Below the pieces are notes generated by a model, which was given only the letters and a program-made list of their open reading frames with translations, was not told the origin of the DNA and did no database searches. From Allium sativum (Eukaryota > Streptophyta > Magnoliopsida > Asparagales > Amaryllidaceae), in NCBI GenBank assembly GCA_030737875.1, contig CM060910.1:66348501-66412500 (forward strand): DNA of 64,000 nucleotides, given 5' to 3'. Shown piece after piece: positions 11,931 through 22,200 of this stretch. The position numbers and the translations under genes were made by a program. Within the stretch, counting starts at the first letter, position 1, and each line of letters opens with the position of its first letter.

Positions 11931-12588
11931 GCTTGGTATCAGAGCTTTGGTTTACAGAGCTCGAGAACAAGACACATTAGAATCGGATGAAAGGATTCAT
12001 CACAGATTGGATTAGTAATATCCAATGAGAATGACTCATTAGAGATAAGATCAGTAGTATCCTAGAACGAGTATAAAGAGTGTTATTTTTACAAATAAAA
12101 AAATGAAAACAAATTTTGTTTTGAAAAAAATCAATCTAATTATATGTATTTGAATATTTATTTTATATTGAATTTTGACTATCTAGTATATGAAGATTTT
12201 GCATATACGCGACATGAATGTATATTCGAAGTCTCAAATATATTGGATGGATATAGAATCACACTCTAGTCGCCTGGAGATGATTCTGATGATAGCGATC
12301 GCATCATCGGATTCTATGTTCGAGTTTCGAAAGTGGGATTTCTATATAGTTCCAATCGACTGGTATGAGAACCAAAATTTAGATAGGGTTATTGTTGTGA
12401 TTTGGCACTAAAAATCTGACTTTTTACTATGTATTAAAGTTATGTGTTTGAAATGCTAATCAACTAATTGATTGTTGATTGTGTTGTGTGATTATTCATT
12501 TGAACCAACATGTGAATGAAGGTAAATTTAGCCAAATTGAATAAAATATTGAAATGAATTGAAATAGATTAAAATTGCATACATGTAC
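11931..12588 (+). mobile_element. Element A interior (5' part, noncoding)
   Basis: This starts at the PBS and stays collinear with the interiors of B (from 42096) and C (minus strand, from 58095 downward): TTTGGTTTACAGAGCTCG, a CCTAGAACGAG block, a CACTCTAGTCGCC block near 12261, and GCATACATGTAC at its end. In B the homologous sequence continues with TTACATTGAACAGG. Here it is cut after CATGTAC by the inverted LTR A'. The 73-codon frame at 12190-12411 is not conserved as an intact frame in B and shows no retroviral motif. Confidence 0.7.
11934..11945 (+). other. Primer binding site of element A
   Basis: TGGTATCAGAGC lies three bases after the LTR terminus GTCGTGTCA. This is the standard plant PBS complementary to the 3' end of initiator tRNA-Met. 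Confidence 0.9.
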
Positions 12589-13719
12589 TGAAACGACCCA
12601 AACTCGCCCTTATTGGAAAGCCCAGATTGAGTTGGGAACATGAAAAATCAGAACGCAAACAGAAGAACATTTCATTGCTTTTTACAACAATTTACATCAG
12701 AGTACAAGAATATACAGAGTTTGAACAAATAATATACATTTGATAAATTTCAAAGATTTGAAATTATCATGCAACGAAAAATATACATAACACAACTGAA
12801 AGAGATAAATGAATACAGAGCGTTCCGAATATAGCTCCAGCTATAAATCTAGGATCCTGTGAATATAATATCTGCAAAACCCAACTACTAGCTGCCCGTA
12901 TGGAAAATAGAGGCACCCAGAGTTTAGGTTAAAATAATAAACTCCAGGTCAGTCATGTGACTAATGTGAGAACTAAAACAGTTATTAACTTGATTTTAAA
13001 GTTAGGTAAATCAAGGGACCACGCCGTATAACACGAAACGGGTTTTCTCCTAAGAATACCAGTGCATAAAACAAACAGCGCAATGCTTTTTGGAAAAATG
13101 AAGCTATTATAAGACCTAGGTCCCATCACACAATGCAATGCAAGCCAAAGGATAGAGTTTTACCTTATAATAACCAAACATGCTTGATACATTTAAAACA
13201 AATCATTTTGATACTATTATAGTGTAAAGTGTATGAAAACAACTTCAAATATAAATGTACCAATCATAGACGACATAGTATCCCATGCTACCCTGTCGCC
13301 ATATAGGTTTACAACTAAAACCGTAATGTCACGTATTGGAAATTGGATTTCCGTCATGAGTCTAGGCAAGGGATGTACTCCTAACCGCTTTGAGATACTC
13401 TAGAAAATGTCTTAGGACTACACACTTTGGGCAATCCTTGGATCGGTTGGGTCAGTCCTCTCTTACGTTTGAGGATTGGCAATACCTGAACACACGTTTC
13501 CCGGTCCTATCGGACCTATCCATCGGCTCCGTAGTAACCGATATATCCGAGGCACCTCATTATCCATCATCCACATTGGTAAAAATGTAAATGTATGGGC
13601 TCCACACCATGACACCACCCATAGCTAGAAAGAAACGCCATGTTCTCCCAGCGGTCCCTTATCCCCCTTTTAACTCATACCGAGGTGTGAGGCTCGCGAA
13701 TTAATGCTATACACAAAGC

Positions 13720-13724
13720 TATGC
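13720..13724. repeat. Target-site duplication TATGC, left
   Basis: TATGC precedes the TGTAACACCCC start of element N and is repeated at 22933-22937. Removing N restores the interrupted A' sequence (AAAGCTATGC joined to TATATTAAAGC), as in other giant LTRs. Confidence 0.9.
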
Positions 13725-13840
13725 TGTAACACCCCGTATTTTCTGAGAATATTAAAATAACAAATTAAAGAATATTTAATTTGAAAAAAGGAATGAGAAA
13801 AGAATAATTTTTAGCATTGTTCTAAGGTTTGTAAGCAAAA

Positions 13841-13914
13841 GACTTAGTAGCTCATTTGGTTAGAACATGTGACTTGCATACAAGAGGTAAAGAGTTTGAT
13901 CCCCGCCAGCGCCA
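13841..13914 (+). repeat. tRNA-related sequence in N 5' LTR
   Basis: This segment resembles the body of a tRNA. It has an A-box-like TAGCTCATTTGG (13848-13859, 11 of 12 to TRGCNNAGTNGG), an anticodon-loop-like CTTGCAT, AAGAGGT, a B-box-like AGTTTGATCCC (13893-13903), and ends GCGCCA. The acceptor arms do not pair and the anticodon stem is broken, so it is not a working tRNA gene. It most resembles a tRNA-Ala(TGC)-type sequence by eye. A captured tRNA or a SINE head are both possible. Confidence 0.55.
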
Positions 13915-14287
13915 TATTTTTGTTTTAGGGGAATGGCTAAAAATTGGCTTAGTGTGAACGCAGTTCAAAAAAGTGGTTTAGTGTAAAAGTGGTTAATTAT
14001 GAAGAAGTTATTAAGCCTTGAAGTTTGTATGCATATGAGAGAAATATATATATATATATTAAATAAATAAATAAATATGCAAAAAAGTTCAAAACAGCGA
14101 ATTGGGAGGAGGAATAACTGAACCGACCCATTTTTGAGGTCGACCCGAGCCTTGCTGGGTCGACTAGGGTTAATCCAGGGTGTTTGGCTGTCAACCCGTG
14201 GGCCGATTCGCTCAAATGCAGATTTTGCATCTGATTGGTTCTCATGGTTCAGGGTTAATCTAATGGTCCTAAATAACTTCCTACACC

Positions 14288-14295
14288 TATATTTA
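14288..14295 (+). promoter_or_regulatory. Candidate TATA box, N 5' LTR
   Basis: TATATTTA is followed by CTTACACAATTCTC and CTCTCTCCTTCTC, a plant-like TATA and Y-patch layout. The 3' LTR has TATATACA at the same place (19766-19773). Confidence 0.4.
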
Positions 14296-14372
14296 CATCC
14301 TTAACCTAAACCTAAATCTCTTACACAATTCTCTAGCCTCCATTGCTCTCTCCTTCTCTAAAAAATAAATCA

Positions 14373-14393
14373 ATGGCGTCTCTACTCTGCTGA
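14373..14393 (+). CDS. Seven-codon leader mini-ORF (M-A-S-L-L-C-stop)
   Basis: ATGGCGTCTCTACTCTGCTGA follows the predicted TATA by about 80 bp and has A at -3 and G at +4. It is identical in the 3' LTR (19851-19871). It could act as an upstream ORF in the leader, but there is no evidence for translation. Confidence 0.25.
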   Translation: MASLLC

Positions 14394-14489
14394 AACCTAA
14401 GCTAGGACTTGTGCTTCTTCTTCCTCCAATTCTGATTAGGATTAAAAGAGAACAACTACAACACCTTTTTCTTTTATAATCCAACCAAG

Positions 14490-14658
14490 GCAAGTACAGT
14501 TATTTTCCGAAATGAAATTTAATTATGATCCTAGCATGATAATGAATCTGAATCTGAGGTTATGTCTTTTTCTGTTTATCAGATCTGTTCTTCTGCTTTA
14601 TCGTTATTATTCTGTTTGTTATGTACTTCTTCCTTCTTTCTTTCTTTTTGTTTGATAG
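14490..14658 (+). other. Candidate GC-AG leader intron, N 5' LTR
   Basis: The possible donor AAG|GCAAGT fits the strong consensus of GC-AG introns. A pyrimidine-rich stretch (TTCTTTCTTTCTTTTTG) then leads to TTTGATAG. Both ends are conserved in the 3' LTR. The length would be 169 bp. Splicing is a prediction from motifs only. Confidence 0.3.
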
Positions 14659-15380
14659 CCAGGCTACCACGAGACTGAGCCAAATCTCATAAGAGATGAA
14701 CGTATAAACGCTAAATTTTGGGAAGAATAATGAATGAGGCATATTTGGGCATAATTGATTTGTAACTAATTTGAGGACACAACGCATGTTGTAATTCTGG
14801 ACATAAATTTGAGGCATATTGCATAAGATGACCTATGACTTGGAAGAAGAGGATTATTGTGACTTAAAACATAAAATAGGTTGCAACTTAGAAACATAAA
14901 TTTGAGGCATATAATTGAACATAGTATTGAGGTATAAAGAATATTGGACATATGACATGGGATTTGGGGCGTAAAATTTAACTGTGAACATGTAACTGAT
15001 TTGGATGCATAGTACAAGTTGTAATTCAAGATCTAGATCTGGACATACTATACATATTATAGTCTATAATTTGAAAAAATATGAGAATTAATTTGCATAT
15101 GAATTAGGTGTGAAAATCTATATTAAGATTTGATAACTATTAAGTGTAAATACACCTAAATGGGGATTTTCGGATATGTGGCATGAATTGTAATCAATGG
15201 TTATATTTGGCATAATTTATGTGTGAATCACGATTGGGATTTTTGAGCATATTCTGTACTATGAAAATTTAGCTAAAATTTGGGTATATGTCATATTATG
15301 AATCATGACCATGATTTAGGCATGTGAACTTAGGCCTAATTTATAATTAGGCAAGAATTGTCAATGAAACCTTAAGGAAT

Positions 15381-15560
15381 GTTTTAGATCTGCTAAATCT
15401 GTTTAATCTATTGAATTGCCTAATCTGCTAAATCTGTTATCTGTTTAATCTGTTGAATTGCCTAAACTGCTAAATATGTTGAATGCCAAATCTGCTAATT
15501 ATGTTAAACTGCCTAATCTGCTAAATCTGTTGTGTCGCCTAATCTGTTAAATCTGTTGAA
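15381..15560 (+). repeat. Degenerate CTGCTAAATCTGTT repeats, N 5' LTR
   Basis: About ten imperfect copies of a 12-28 bp unit built from CTAAATCTGTT and GAATTGCCTAATCTG. The matching array in the 3' LTR is at 20861-21040. Confidence 0.65.
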
Positions 15561-15714
15561 AAGCTGAATAATTGTAATTTGTAGGCAACCTAAGATTGAG
15601 TAAAACATGTTAATTTGATTAATCTGCTGCGACTTGAGAAGAAGTTAAATTTGTTAAATGAATATAATTAGTCTGATATTTTCTGTAAGGGAATAAATTG
15701 GCTATGACACGAGG

Positions 15715-15920
15715 TTAGACTCCGTTTGCAGTGGAAGCCTGCGCGGAACCAACTGGCTTAACAAGCAACTGCAAACTGTCAGTCTAATATGAGAGGTCGT
15801 AGGCATAACTAAAATATGCTTAGACACGAGGTTAGGTCTGGCTTGTGGCAGAAGTCTGCCCAGAACCGCCCAGCACATCCAGCGGCCGCAAGCTAGCGAC
15901 CTAATGTGAGAGGTCTGCGC
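15715..15920 (+). repeat. Duplicated ACACGAGGTTAG...GAGAGGTC block, N 5' LTR
   Basis: Two ~105 bp units each start GACACGAGGTTAG and end with CTAATRTGAGAGGTC, with GCCxGGAACC-like GC-rich sequence between. They are repeated in the 3' LTR near 21185-21400. Confidence 0.55.
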
Positions 15921-16570
15921 ATTAATAATTAATTAATGCAAATCTAAGATAAATATGATGTCTAAAACGTGTTGGGTGGATAGGGTTAAACCAATTGGAC
16001 TAATGAATTTAACAAACCCATTTCGTGCTTCTGTAGGTGCAATACAAAGTTAGACAAATCTGTAAATCTGTTAAATCCGTATATCTGATCCGTTAGTCTG
16101 AAAACTTGTTAACTTAGTTGTCTGATCTGTGAACTAGTTGATCTGAACTCTATATGTCTGAACTTGTAAACAAGTTAACCTTAAATCTGTTAGTCTGGGG
16201 ACACAAGGTTAGGAGGGAAATTACTTGTGTCATCTTTTGTTTGGGACCCATATTAGTCAGTAACCCTTTCTGGTATCAAAAACTATGACTCAATTGTAGG
16301 TAGGGTCCGGTACGCTTACTGAACTAATTATAAGCGGTTCATTCTGATAATGGCGAGGGGTGTTGATGGTGCGTTCCAGCCGGGTCATGTGCGTGCATTG
16401 ATCCTGGTCTGCCTCTGAGGATGTAAGACGCCGTGACATCTGTAAATAGGTCTGTGTCATTCAAAGGCTGCCACTTTAGGGAGTGATACACCCTTCTGTG
16501 GGGCTGGCACATGGTATTTATGTATTAGGGAGCCGATCGCAGGGGATAGGACTTAGGGTACACTTAGCTC

Positions 16571-16815
16571 TGTTTGTTTCTGTGGGGTACCGTCTGTTTT
16601 CTGTTGGGTGGTAACACCTATCTGTTTCTGTGTGGTACCGTCTGTTGGGGTGGTAAAGGCCCATTTACTAGTGTACACCTAATTCTACATTATGTTTCCA
16701 TAGGGATTAATCTGTTTCTGTTTTTGTACCTTTTGTTCGGGTGGTAAAGGCCCATTATTAGCATTCTGTTTCTATACTTTCTGTTGGGGTGGTAAAGGCC
16801 CATTACTAGCATTCT
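16571..16815 (+). repeat. GGTGGTAAAGGCCCAT repeat array, N 5' LTR
   Basis: Four to five imperfect units combine CTGTTTCTGT, GTACC, TTGGGGTGGTAAAGGCCCAT and TACTAGCATT. The equivalent array in the 3' LTR is near 22041-22290. Confidence 0.6.
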
Positions 16816-17049
16816 CTTCTGTGGAAATTATTCTATTCCCGTTTCTGTTTCAGTTTAGACATTGGGGTGACACCTAATCCTGTTATACTAGTATTAGTGC
16901 AGTGAAGTGAAAAGTAATAGCTTATATCATCCTGTTTCTTCTGTTGGTTTAAGTATATCTGTTACTCTTGTTGTTATCATCTCTTATCCAGCTTTATTTT
17001 CATGTTATGATTATTATTATCTGTTCATTTGATGAAAGTCACTGGACTT

Positions 17050-17071
17050 GCCAGACTTTTATGTCTGACCC
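17050..17071 (+). promoter_or_regulatory. Conserved CAGAC/GTCTG hairpin, N 5' LTR
   Basis: The same hairpin seen in N' (3097), here with loop TTTTAT, is followed by a C12 run (17097-17108) and AAAGG. The 3' LTR copy is at 22525-22546. The C run differs between the two LTRs (broken by GAT and T in the 3' copy), as expected for slippage. Confidence 0.45.
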
Positions 17072-17329
17072 TTGTTGTTTCGCCTCTTTTCTTCCGCCCC
17101 CCCCCCCCAAAGGTTTCCAAGGAGGGAATACTCTAGCTTGATCCAGATTCCTTCTGCTTGAAGTGCTTGAAGTGCTTAAAGTATGGCTTGGCTTTTTATA
17201 GCTTCTGTTTTGTGGGGATTATGATTTTAAAGTTTTGTACTCTGATGGTTTTGAACAAGGCTGATATATATGCACTTGAGTTTTTGGTAAAATTGTAACC
17301 AAACTGATTTCTTTTTTTGTTTCCGCTGC

Positions 17330-17335
17330 AATAAA
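17330..17335 (+). terminator. Candidate polyadenylation signal AATAAA, N 5' LTR
   Basis: AATAAA lies 125 bp before the LTR end and is conserved at 22802-22807 in the 3' LTR, followed by GT-rich sequence. It would define the R/U5 boundary region. Confidence 0.5.
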
Positions 17336-17462
17336 GTTATAAAGTTTTTCAAGTACTATTTTATATCTGTCTTGTAACATTTTGTTCTGTCTAAATAAAC
17401 GCTCCATCAAAGTTAAAGCGTTCCCTTTGTGAGTGACCTTAACGGAGGTGGGGTGTTACACT

Positions 17463-17474
17463 TGGTATCAGAGC
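17463..17474 (+). other. Primer binding site of element N
   Basis: TGGTATCAGAGC lies two bases after the 5' LTR terminus. It is complementary to the 3' end of initiator tRNA-Met. Confidence 0.92.
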
Positions 17475-17896
17475 TGAAGGTTACCAGATTTGATAAAATG
17501 TTTTGAAAACTATTTTCAAAAAGGTTTTAAAAAGGAAGTATTTTCAAAAGTAAAGCTTATTTTTGAAAAACATAATCCCCAAAAGCCATATATCTATATT
17601 TTGAATCTTTGTTTCCTTCTTTCTCCGGGGCTCCCGGCTTTTTGGGAGGTAACCTCATTGCGGCATGGTTCTGTAGGCTTGATAAGACTACGACACCAGT
17701 CAAAGGGCAAATAAGCAGCCGACTTCCATCTGTAGCCGTAGTAGTCTCACCTATGGCTAATTTTCTTTCGAGCTTTGTAGGATCTTCTGTGCGATGGAGG
17801 CCGCTTTCGAGGGAATTGTCAACGTGTTACACACGAATAGTAAAGATGAGAATGAGGGAGTTTGGCTAAGGAGCACAACCCAAGGATGAGAAACTC

Positions 17897-18115
17897 ATGG
17901 ATATGGACATGGTTCACAAAGGAGGCAAAAAGGAAACACAAAAGAAGGAAGAAAAGTCTGAAGATAAAGGAGGAGAAAAGTGCTTTACTTATGGAAGCTT
18001 GGCTCATCTGAACAAGGATTGCCGAAAGAGGAAGGACACTCATTTCAACTGTGGTGAGATGGGACACTTCACTAGGGACTGCCCGAAGAAACGGGGGCAA
18101 GGACAGAGGACATGA
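17897..18115 (+). pseudogene. Gag nucleocapsid remnant with two degenerate CCHC knuckles
   Basis: This 72-residue open frame has a Lys/Glu-rich N-terminal half, as is common just before nucleocapsid knuckles. Two adjacent CCHC zinc-knuckle relics follow. The first has Cys29, His37 and Cys42 but Tyr32 replaces the second Cys. The second has Cys52, His57 and Cys62 but His49 replaces the first Cys. The C-terminus is basic. In intact elements, Gag nucleocapsid binds and packages the RNA. Here each knuckle lacks a zinc ligand and the capsid part upstream has no continuous frame, so it is a pseudogene. It marks N as derived from a Gag-encoding Ty3/gypsy-like ancestor. Copia is less likely because two tandem knuckles are seen. 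Confidence 0.75.
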
Positions 18116-19191
18116 CCTGCTTCGGGAAGGCAGGCGAATGGTCTCATAGTTGGTGGATAGGATAGAAGTAGGAAAATTTCCGTAGAGAGTTTAGTTTCCT
18201 TATCTGATTATTGAGTTAGAACTCTTTCCGATTATGGCATTTTGATTATGTAGTCGAGTCTCTGCACATTAATACTAGTCTTGTTTCTGATCTGGTTATA
18301 GTCTCAACCCCATAGGGGTTACGACTCATCTGTTAGTGATAGGTTGGGGTTTGAGGGTATCTGTTTTAGGCGTCAAGTCGATTGTAATGCATACATTCTG
18401 GGTTTTTAAGGGATGTGGTGGGATTTTCTCATGCTTAGTTTTCTAAGAATCATTCGATAATCTGATCTGTACTAGTAGTCTGTAAGCATCTGGATATTTC
18501 TGAAAAGGTTAAGATTTCCAATTTTGACATTGTATAAAGAGGGTAATCCTCTGGGTGTCAACCTGATGTTGATCTCGGTCTTCAGGGTTGATACTTAGGG
18601 GAATTATTCTCTCAACCAATGTCTGATGGGAACCAAGTTTTTGTTTTATCTGTACTCGCTTTCATCACTCGACTGTATCCTATTGATCGAGTATTCAACC
18701 TATAGATAGGAATCCTATGGATGTAAACATGTGTTCGAGACATGTTATGTTTGATGGTTGCAAGTGGATGCAAGTGGTTGCTAGTGGTTGCTCGTGGATG
18801 CATATACACACACTAGGCACTAGATCGGCTCAAAAACACTCTCATACTGCATATGGATATGTGTGAGAATGATTGACTCCTCACATGGATGTTGCATTTG
18901 GATGAATGGTTATGCACCCATATTGAAATGATGTGTATCAAATAGGATTTCTTGCATACATATTTGGACTCATGGCACTAACATGATTCGGATTAAGGAG
19001 GTCAACTGGATTAGTAGACCGCCTGATTTTGCATTTGATAAGAAACATATACACACACTTTTCATATGTTCATACGGCATTAGAAACCTTTTAAGGGCAA
19101 TGGATGCCTATGATTGAATGGTTAAGTAGATGGATGTTGGATGTTAGGATACATTCTTCTTAACTTGAAGATTTCGGGGAAGAAATCCTTT

Positions 19192-19204
19192 AAGGAGGGG
19201 AGAA
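19192..19204 (+). other. Polypurine tract of element N
   Basis: AAGGAGGGGAGAA directly precedes the TGTAACACCC start of the 3' LTR. This is the plus-strand priming site. Confidence 0.88.
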
Positions 19205-22200
19205 TGTAACACCCTGTATTTTCTAAGAATATTAAAATAACAAATTAAAGAATAATTAATTTGAAAAAAAGGAATGAGAAAAGAATAATGTTTAGCATTG
19301 TTCCAAGGTTTGTAAGCAAAAGACTTAGTAGCTCATTTGGTTAGAACATGTGACTTGCATACAAGAGGTAAAGAGTTCGATCCCCGCCAACGCCATATTT
19401 TGGTTTTAGGGGAATGGCTAAAAAGTGCCTTAGTGAAAACATAGTTCCAAAAAGTGGTTTAGTGTGAAAATGGTTAATTATGAAGAAGTTATTAAGCCTT
19501 GAAGTTTGTATACATATGAGATAAATATATACATATATATAAATTAAATAAATATGCAAAAAAGTTCAAAACAACGAATTGGGAGGGGGAATAACCGAAC
19601 CGGCCCATTTTTGAGGTCGACCCAAGCCCCGCTGGGTCGACTAGGGGTTAATCCAGGGTGTTTGGCAGTCAACCCGTGGGCCGATTTGCTTAAATGCAGA
19701 TTTTGCATCCGATTGGTTCTCATGGTTCAGGGTTAATCTAATGGTCCTAAATAACTTCTTACACCTATATACACATCCCAAACCTAAAACTAAATCTCTT
19801 ACACAATTCTCTAGCCTCCATTGCTCTCTTCTTCTCTAAAAAATAAATCAATGGCGTCTCTACTCTGCTGAAACCTAAGCTAGGACTTGTGCCTCTTCTT
19901 CCTCCAATTCTGATTAGGATTAAAAGAGAACAACTACAACACCTTTTTCTTTTAGAATCCAACCAAGGCAAGTACAGTTATTTTCCGATATTAAATTTAA
20001 TTATGATCCTAGCATGATAATGAATCTAAATATGAGGTTATGTCTTTTTCTGTTTATCAGATCTGTTCTTCTGCTTTATTGTTATTATTCTGTTTGTCAT
20101 GTATTTCTTCCTTCTTTCTTTCCTTTTGTTTGATAGCCAGGCTACCACGAGCCTGATCCAAATCTCATAAGAGTTGAACGTACAAACGCTAAATTTTGGG
20201 AAGAATATTGAATGAGGCATATTTAGGCATAATTGATTTGTAACTAATTTGAGGACACAACGCATATTGTAATTCTGGTCTTAAATTTGAGGCATATTGC
20301 ATAAGATGACCTATGACTTGGAAGAAGAGGATTATTGTGACTTAAAACATAAAATAGGTTGCAACTTAGAAACATAAATCTGAGGCATATAATTGAACAT
20401 AGTTTTGAGGTATAAAGAATATTGGACATATGACATGGGATTTGGGGCGTAAAATTTAACTGTGAACATGTAACTGATTTGGATACATAGTACAAGTTGT
20501 AATTCAAGATCTTGATCTGGACATACTATACATATTATAGTCTGTAATTTGAAGAAAAAAAAGAGAATTAATTTGCATATGACTTAGGTGTAAAAATCTA
20601 TATTAAGATTTGATAACTATTAAGTGTGAATACACCTAAATGGGGATTTTCGGATATGTGGCATGCATTGTAATTAATGGTTATATTTGGCATAATTTAT
20701 GTGTGAATCACGATTGGGATTTTTGAGCATATTCTGTACTATGCAAATTTAACTAAAATTTGGGTATATGTCATATTATGAATCATGACCATGATTTAGG
20801 CATGTGAATTTAGGCCTAATTTATAATTAGGCAAGAATTGTCAATGAAACCTTAAGGAATGTTTTAGATCTGCTAAATCTGTTTAATCTATTGAATTGCC
20901 TAATCCGCTAAATCTGTTATCTGTTTAATCTGTTGAATTGCCTAAACTGCTAAATATGTTGAACGCCAAATCTGCTAATTATGTTAAACTGTCTAATTGG
21001 CTAAATCTGTTGTGTCGCCTAATCTGTTAAATCTGTTGAAAAGCTGAATAATTGTAATTTGTAGGCAACCTAAGATTGAGTAAAACATGTTAATTTGATT
21101 AATCTGCTACGACTTGAGAAGAAGTTAAATTTGTTAAATGAACATAATTAGTCTGATATTTTCTGTAAGGGAATAAAGTGGCTATGACACGAGGTTAGAC
21201 TCCGTTTGCGGTGTAAGCCTGCCCGGAACCAACTGGCTTAACCAGCAACCACAAACTGTCAGTCTAATGTGAGAGGTCGTAGGCATAACTAAAATATGCT
21301 TAGACACGAGGTTAGGTCTGGCTTGTGGCAGAAGTCTGCCCGGAACCGCCAGGCACATCCAGCGGCTGCAAGCTAGCGACCTAATGTAAGAGGTCTGCGC
21401 ATTAATAATTAATTAATGCAAATCTAAGATAAATATGATGTCTAAAACGTGTTGGGTGGATAGGGTTAAATCAACTGGACTAATAAATTTAACAAACCCG
21501 TTTCGTGCATCTATAGGCCCAATACAATGTTAGACAAATCTGTTAAATCTGTATATCTAATCCGTTAGTCTGAAAACTTGTTTGCTTAGTTGTCTGATCT
21601 GTGAACTAGTTGATCTGAACTCTGAATGTCTGAACTTGTAAACAAGTTAACCTTAAATCTGTTAGTCTGGGGACACAAGGTTAGGAGGGAAATTACTTTT
21701 GTCATCTGTTGTTTGGGACCCATATTAGTCAGTAACCCTTTCAAGTATCAAAAACTATGACCCAACAGTAGGTAGGGTCCGGGAATGCTTACTGAACTAA
21801 TTACAAGCGGTTCATTCTGATAATGGCGAGGGGTGTTGATGGTGCGTTCCAACCGGGTAATGTGCGTGCATGGATCCCGGTCTGCCTCTGAGGATGTAAG
21901 ACGCCGTGACATTTGTAAATAGGTCTGTGTCATTCAAATGTTGCCACTTTAGGGAGTGATACACCCTTCTGTGGGGCTGGCACAGGGTATTTATGTATTA
22001 GGGAGCCGATCGCAGGGGATAGGACTTAGGGTACACTTAGCTCTGTCTGTTTCTGTGGGGGTTCCGTCTGTTTTCTGTTGGGTGGTAACACCTGTCTGTT
22101 TCTGTGTGGTACCATCTGTTGGGGTAGTAAAGGCCCATTTACTAGTGTACACCTAATTCTACATTATGTTTTAGTAGGGATTAATCTGTTTCTATTTCTG

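Larger units (their letters stand above)
13725..17460 (+). mobile_element. 5' LTR of element N
   Basis: This is a 3.7 kb LTR from TGTAACACCCC to GGGTGTTACA. In order it has a tRNA-like segment near the start, TATATTTA (14288), a CT-rich leader with a seven-codon mini-ORF, a candidate GC-AG intron, degenerate CTAAATCTGTT repeats, a duplicated ACACGAGGTTAG block, GGTGGTAAAGGCCCAT repeats, the CAGAC/GTCTG hairpin, a C12 run, and AATAAA (17330). Minus-strand frames at 14560-15029 are chance frames. They recur in the 3' LTR simply because the LTRs are copies. Confidence 0.92.
17461..19204 (+). mobile_element. Interior of element N
   Basis: This 1.7 kb interior has a PBS at the left and a PPT at the right. 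Apart from the zinc-knuckle remnant (17897-18115) I recognise no protein domain. An autonomous Ty3/gypsy interior would be about 4.5-5 kb or more, so most of gag and all of pol are gone. The segment 18551-18630 resembles the ~120 bp insert of fragment E1. The region 18745-18805 has short GGTTGC/GGATGC repeats. Confidence 0.85.

Noticed and set aside
12190..12411. Coding remnant in A's interior
   Set aside because: The homologous B and C interiors do not keep the frame and no gag or pol motif is visible.
12584..12588. TGTAC as a target-site duplication of an inverted A'-A 3' LTR composite
   Set aside because: The bases after 33699 are ACTAA, which match 5550-5554 instead. The right end therefore belongs to element A.
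13841..13914. Functional tRNA gene
   Set aside because: The acceptor arms do not pair and the anticodon stem has mismatches. It is called only a tRNA-related sequence.
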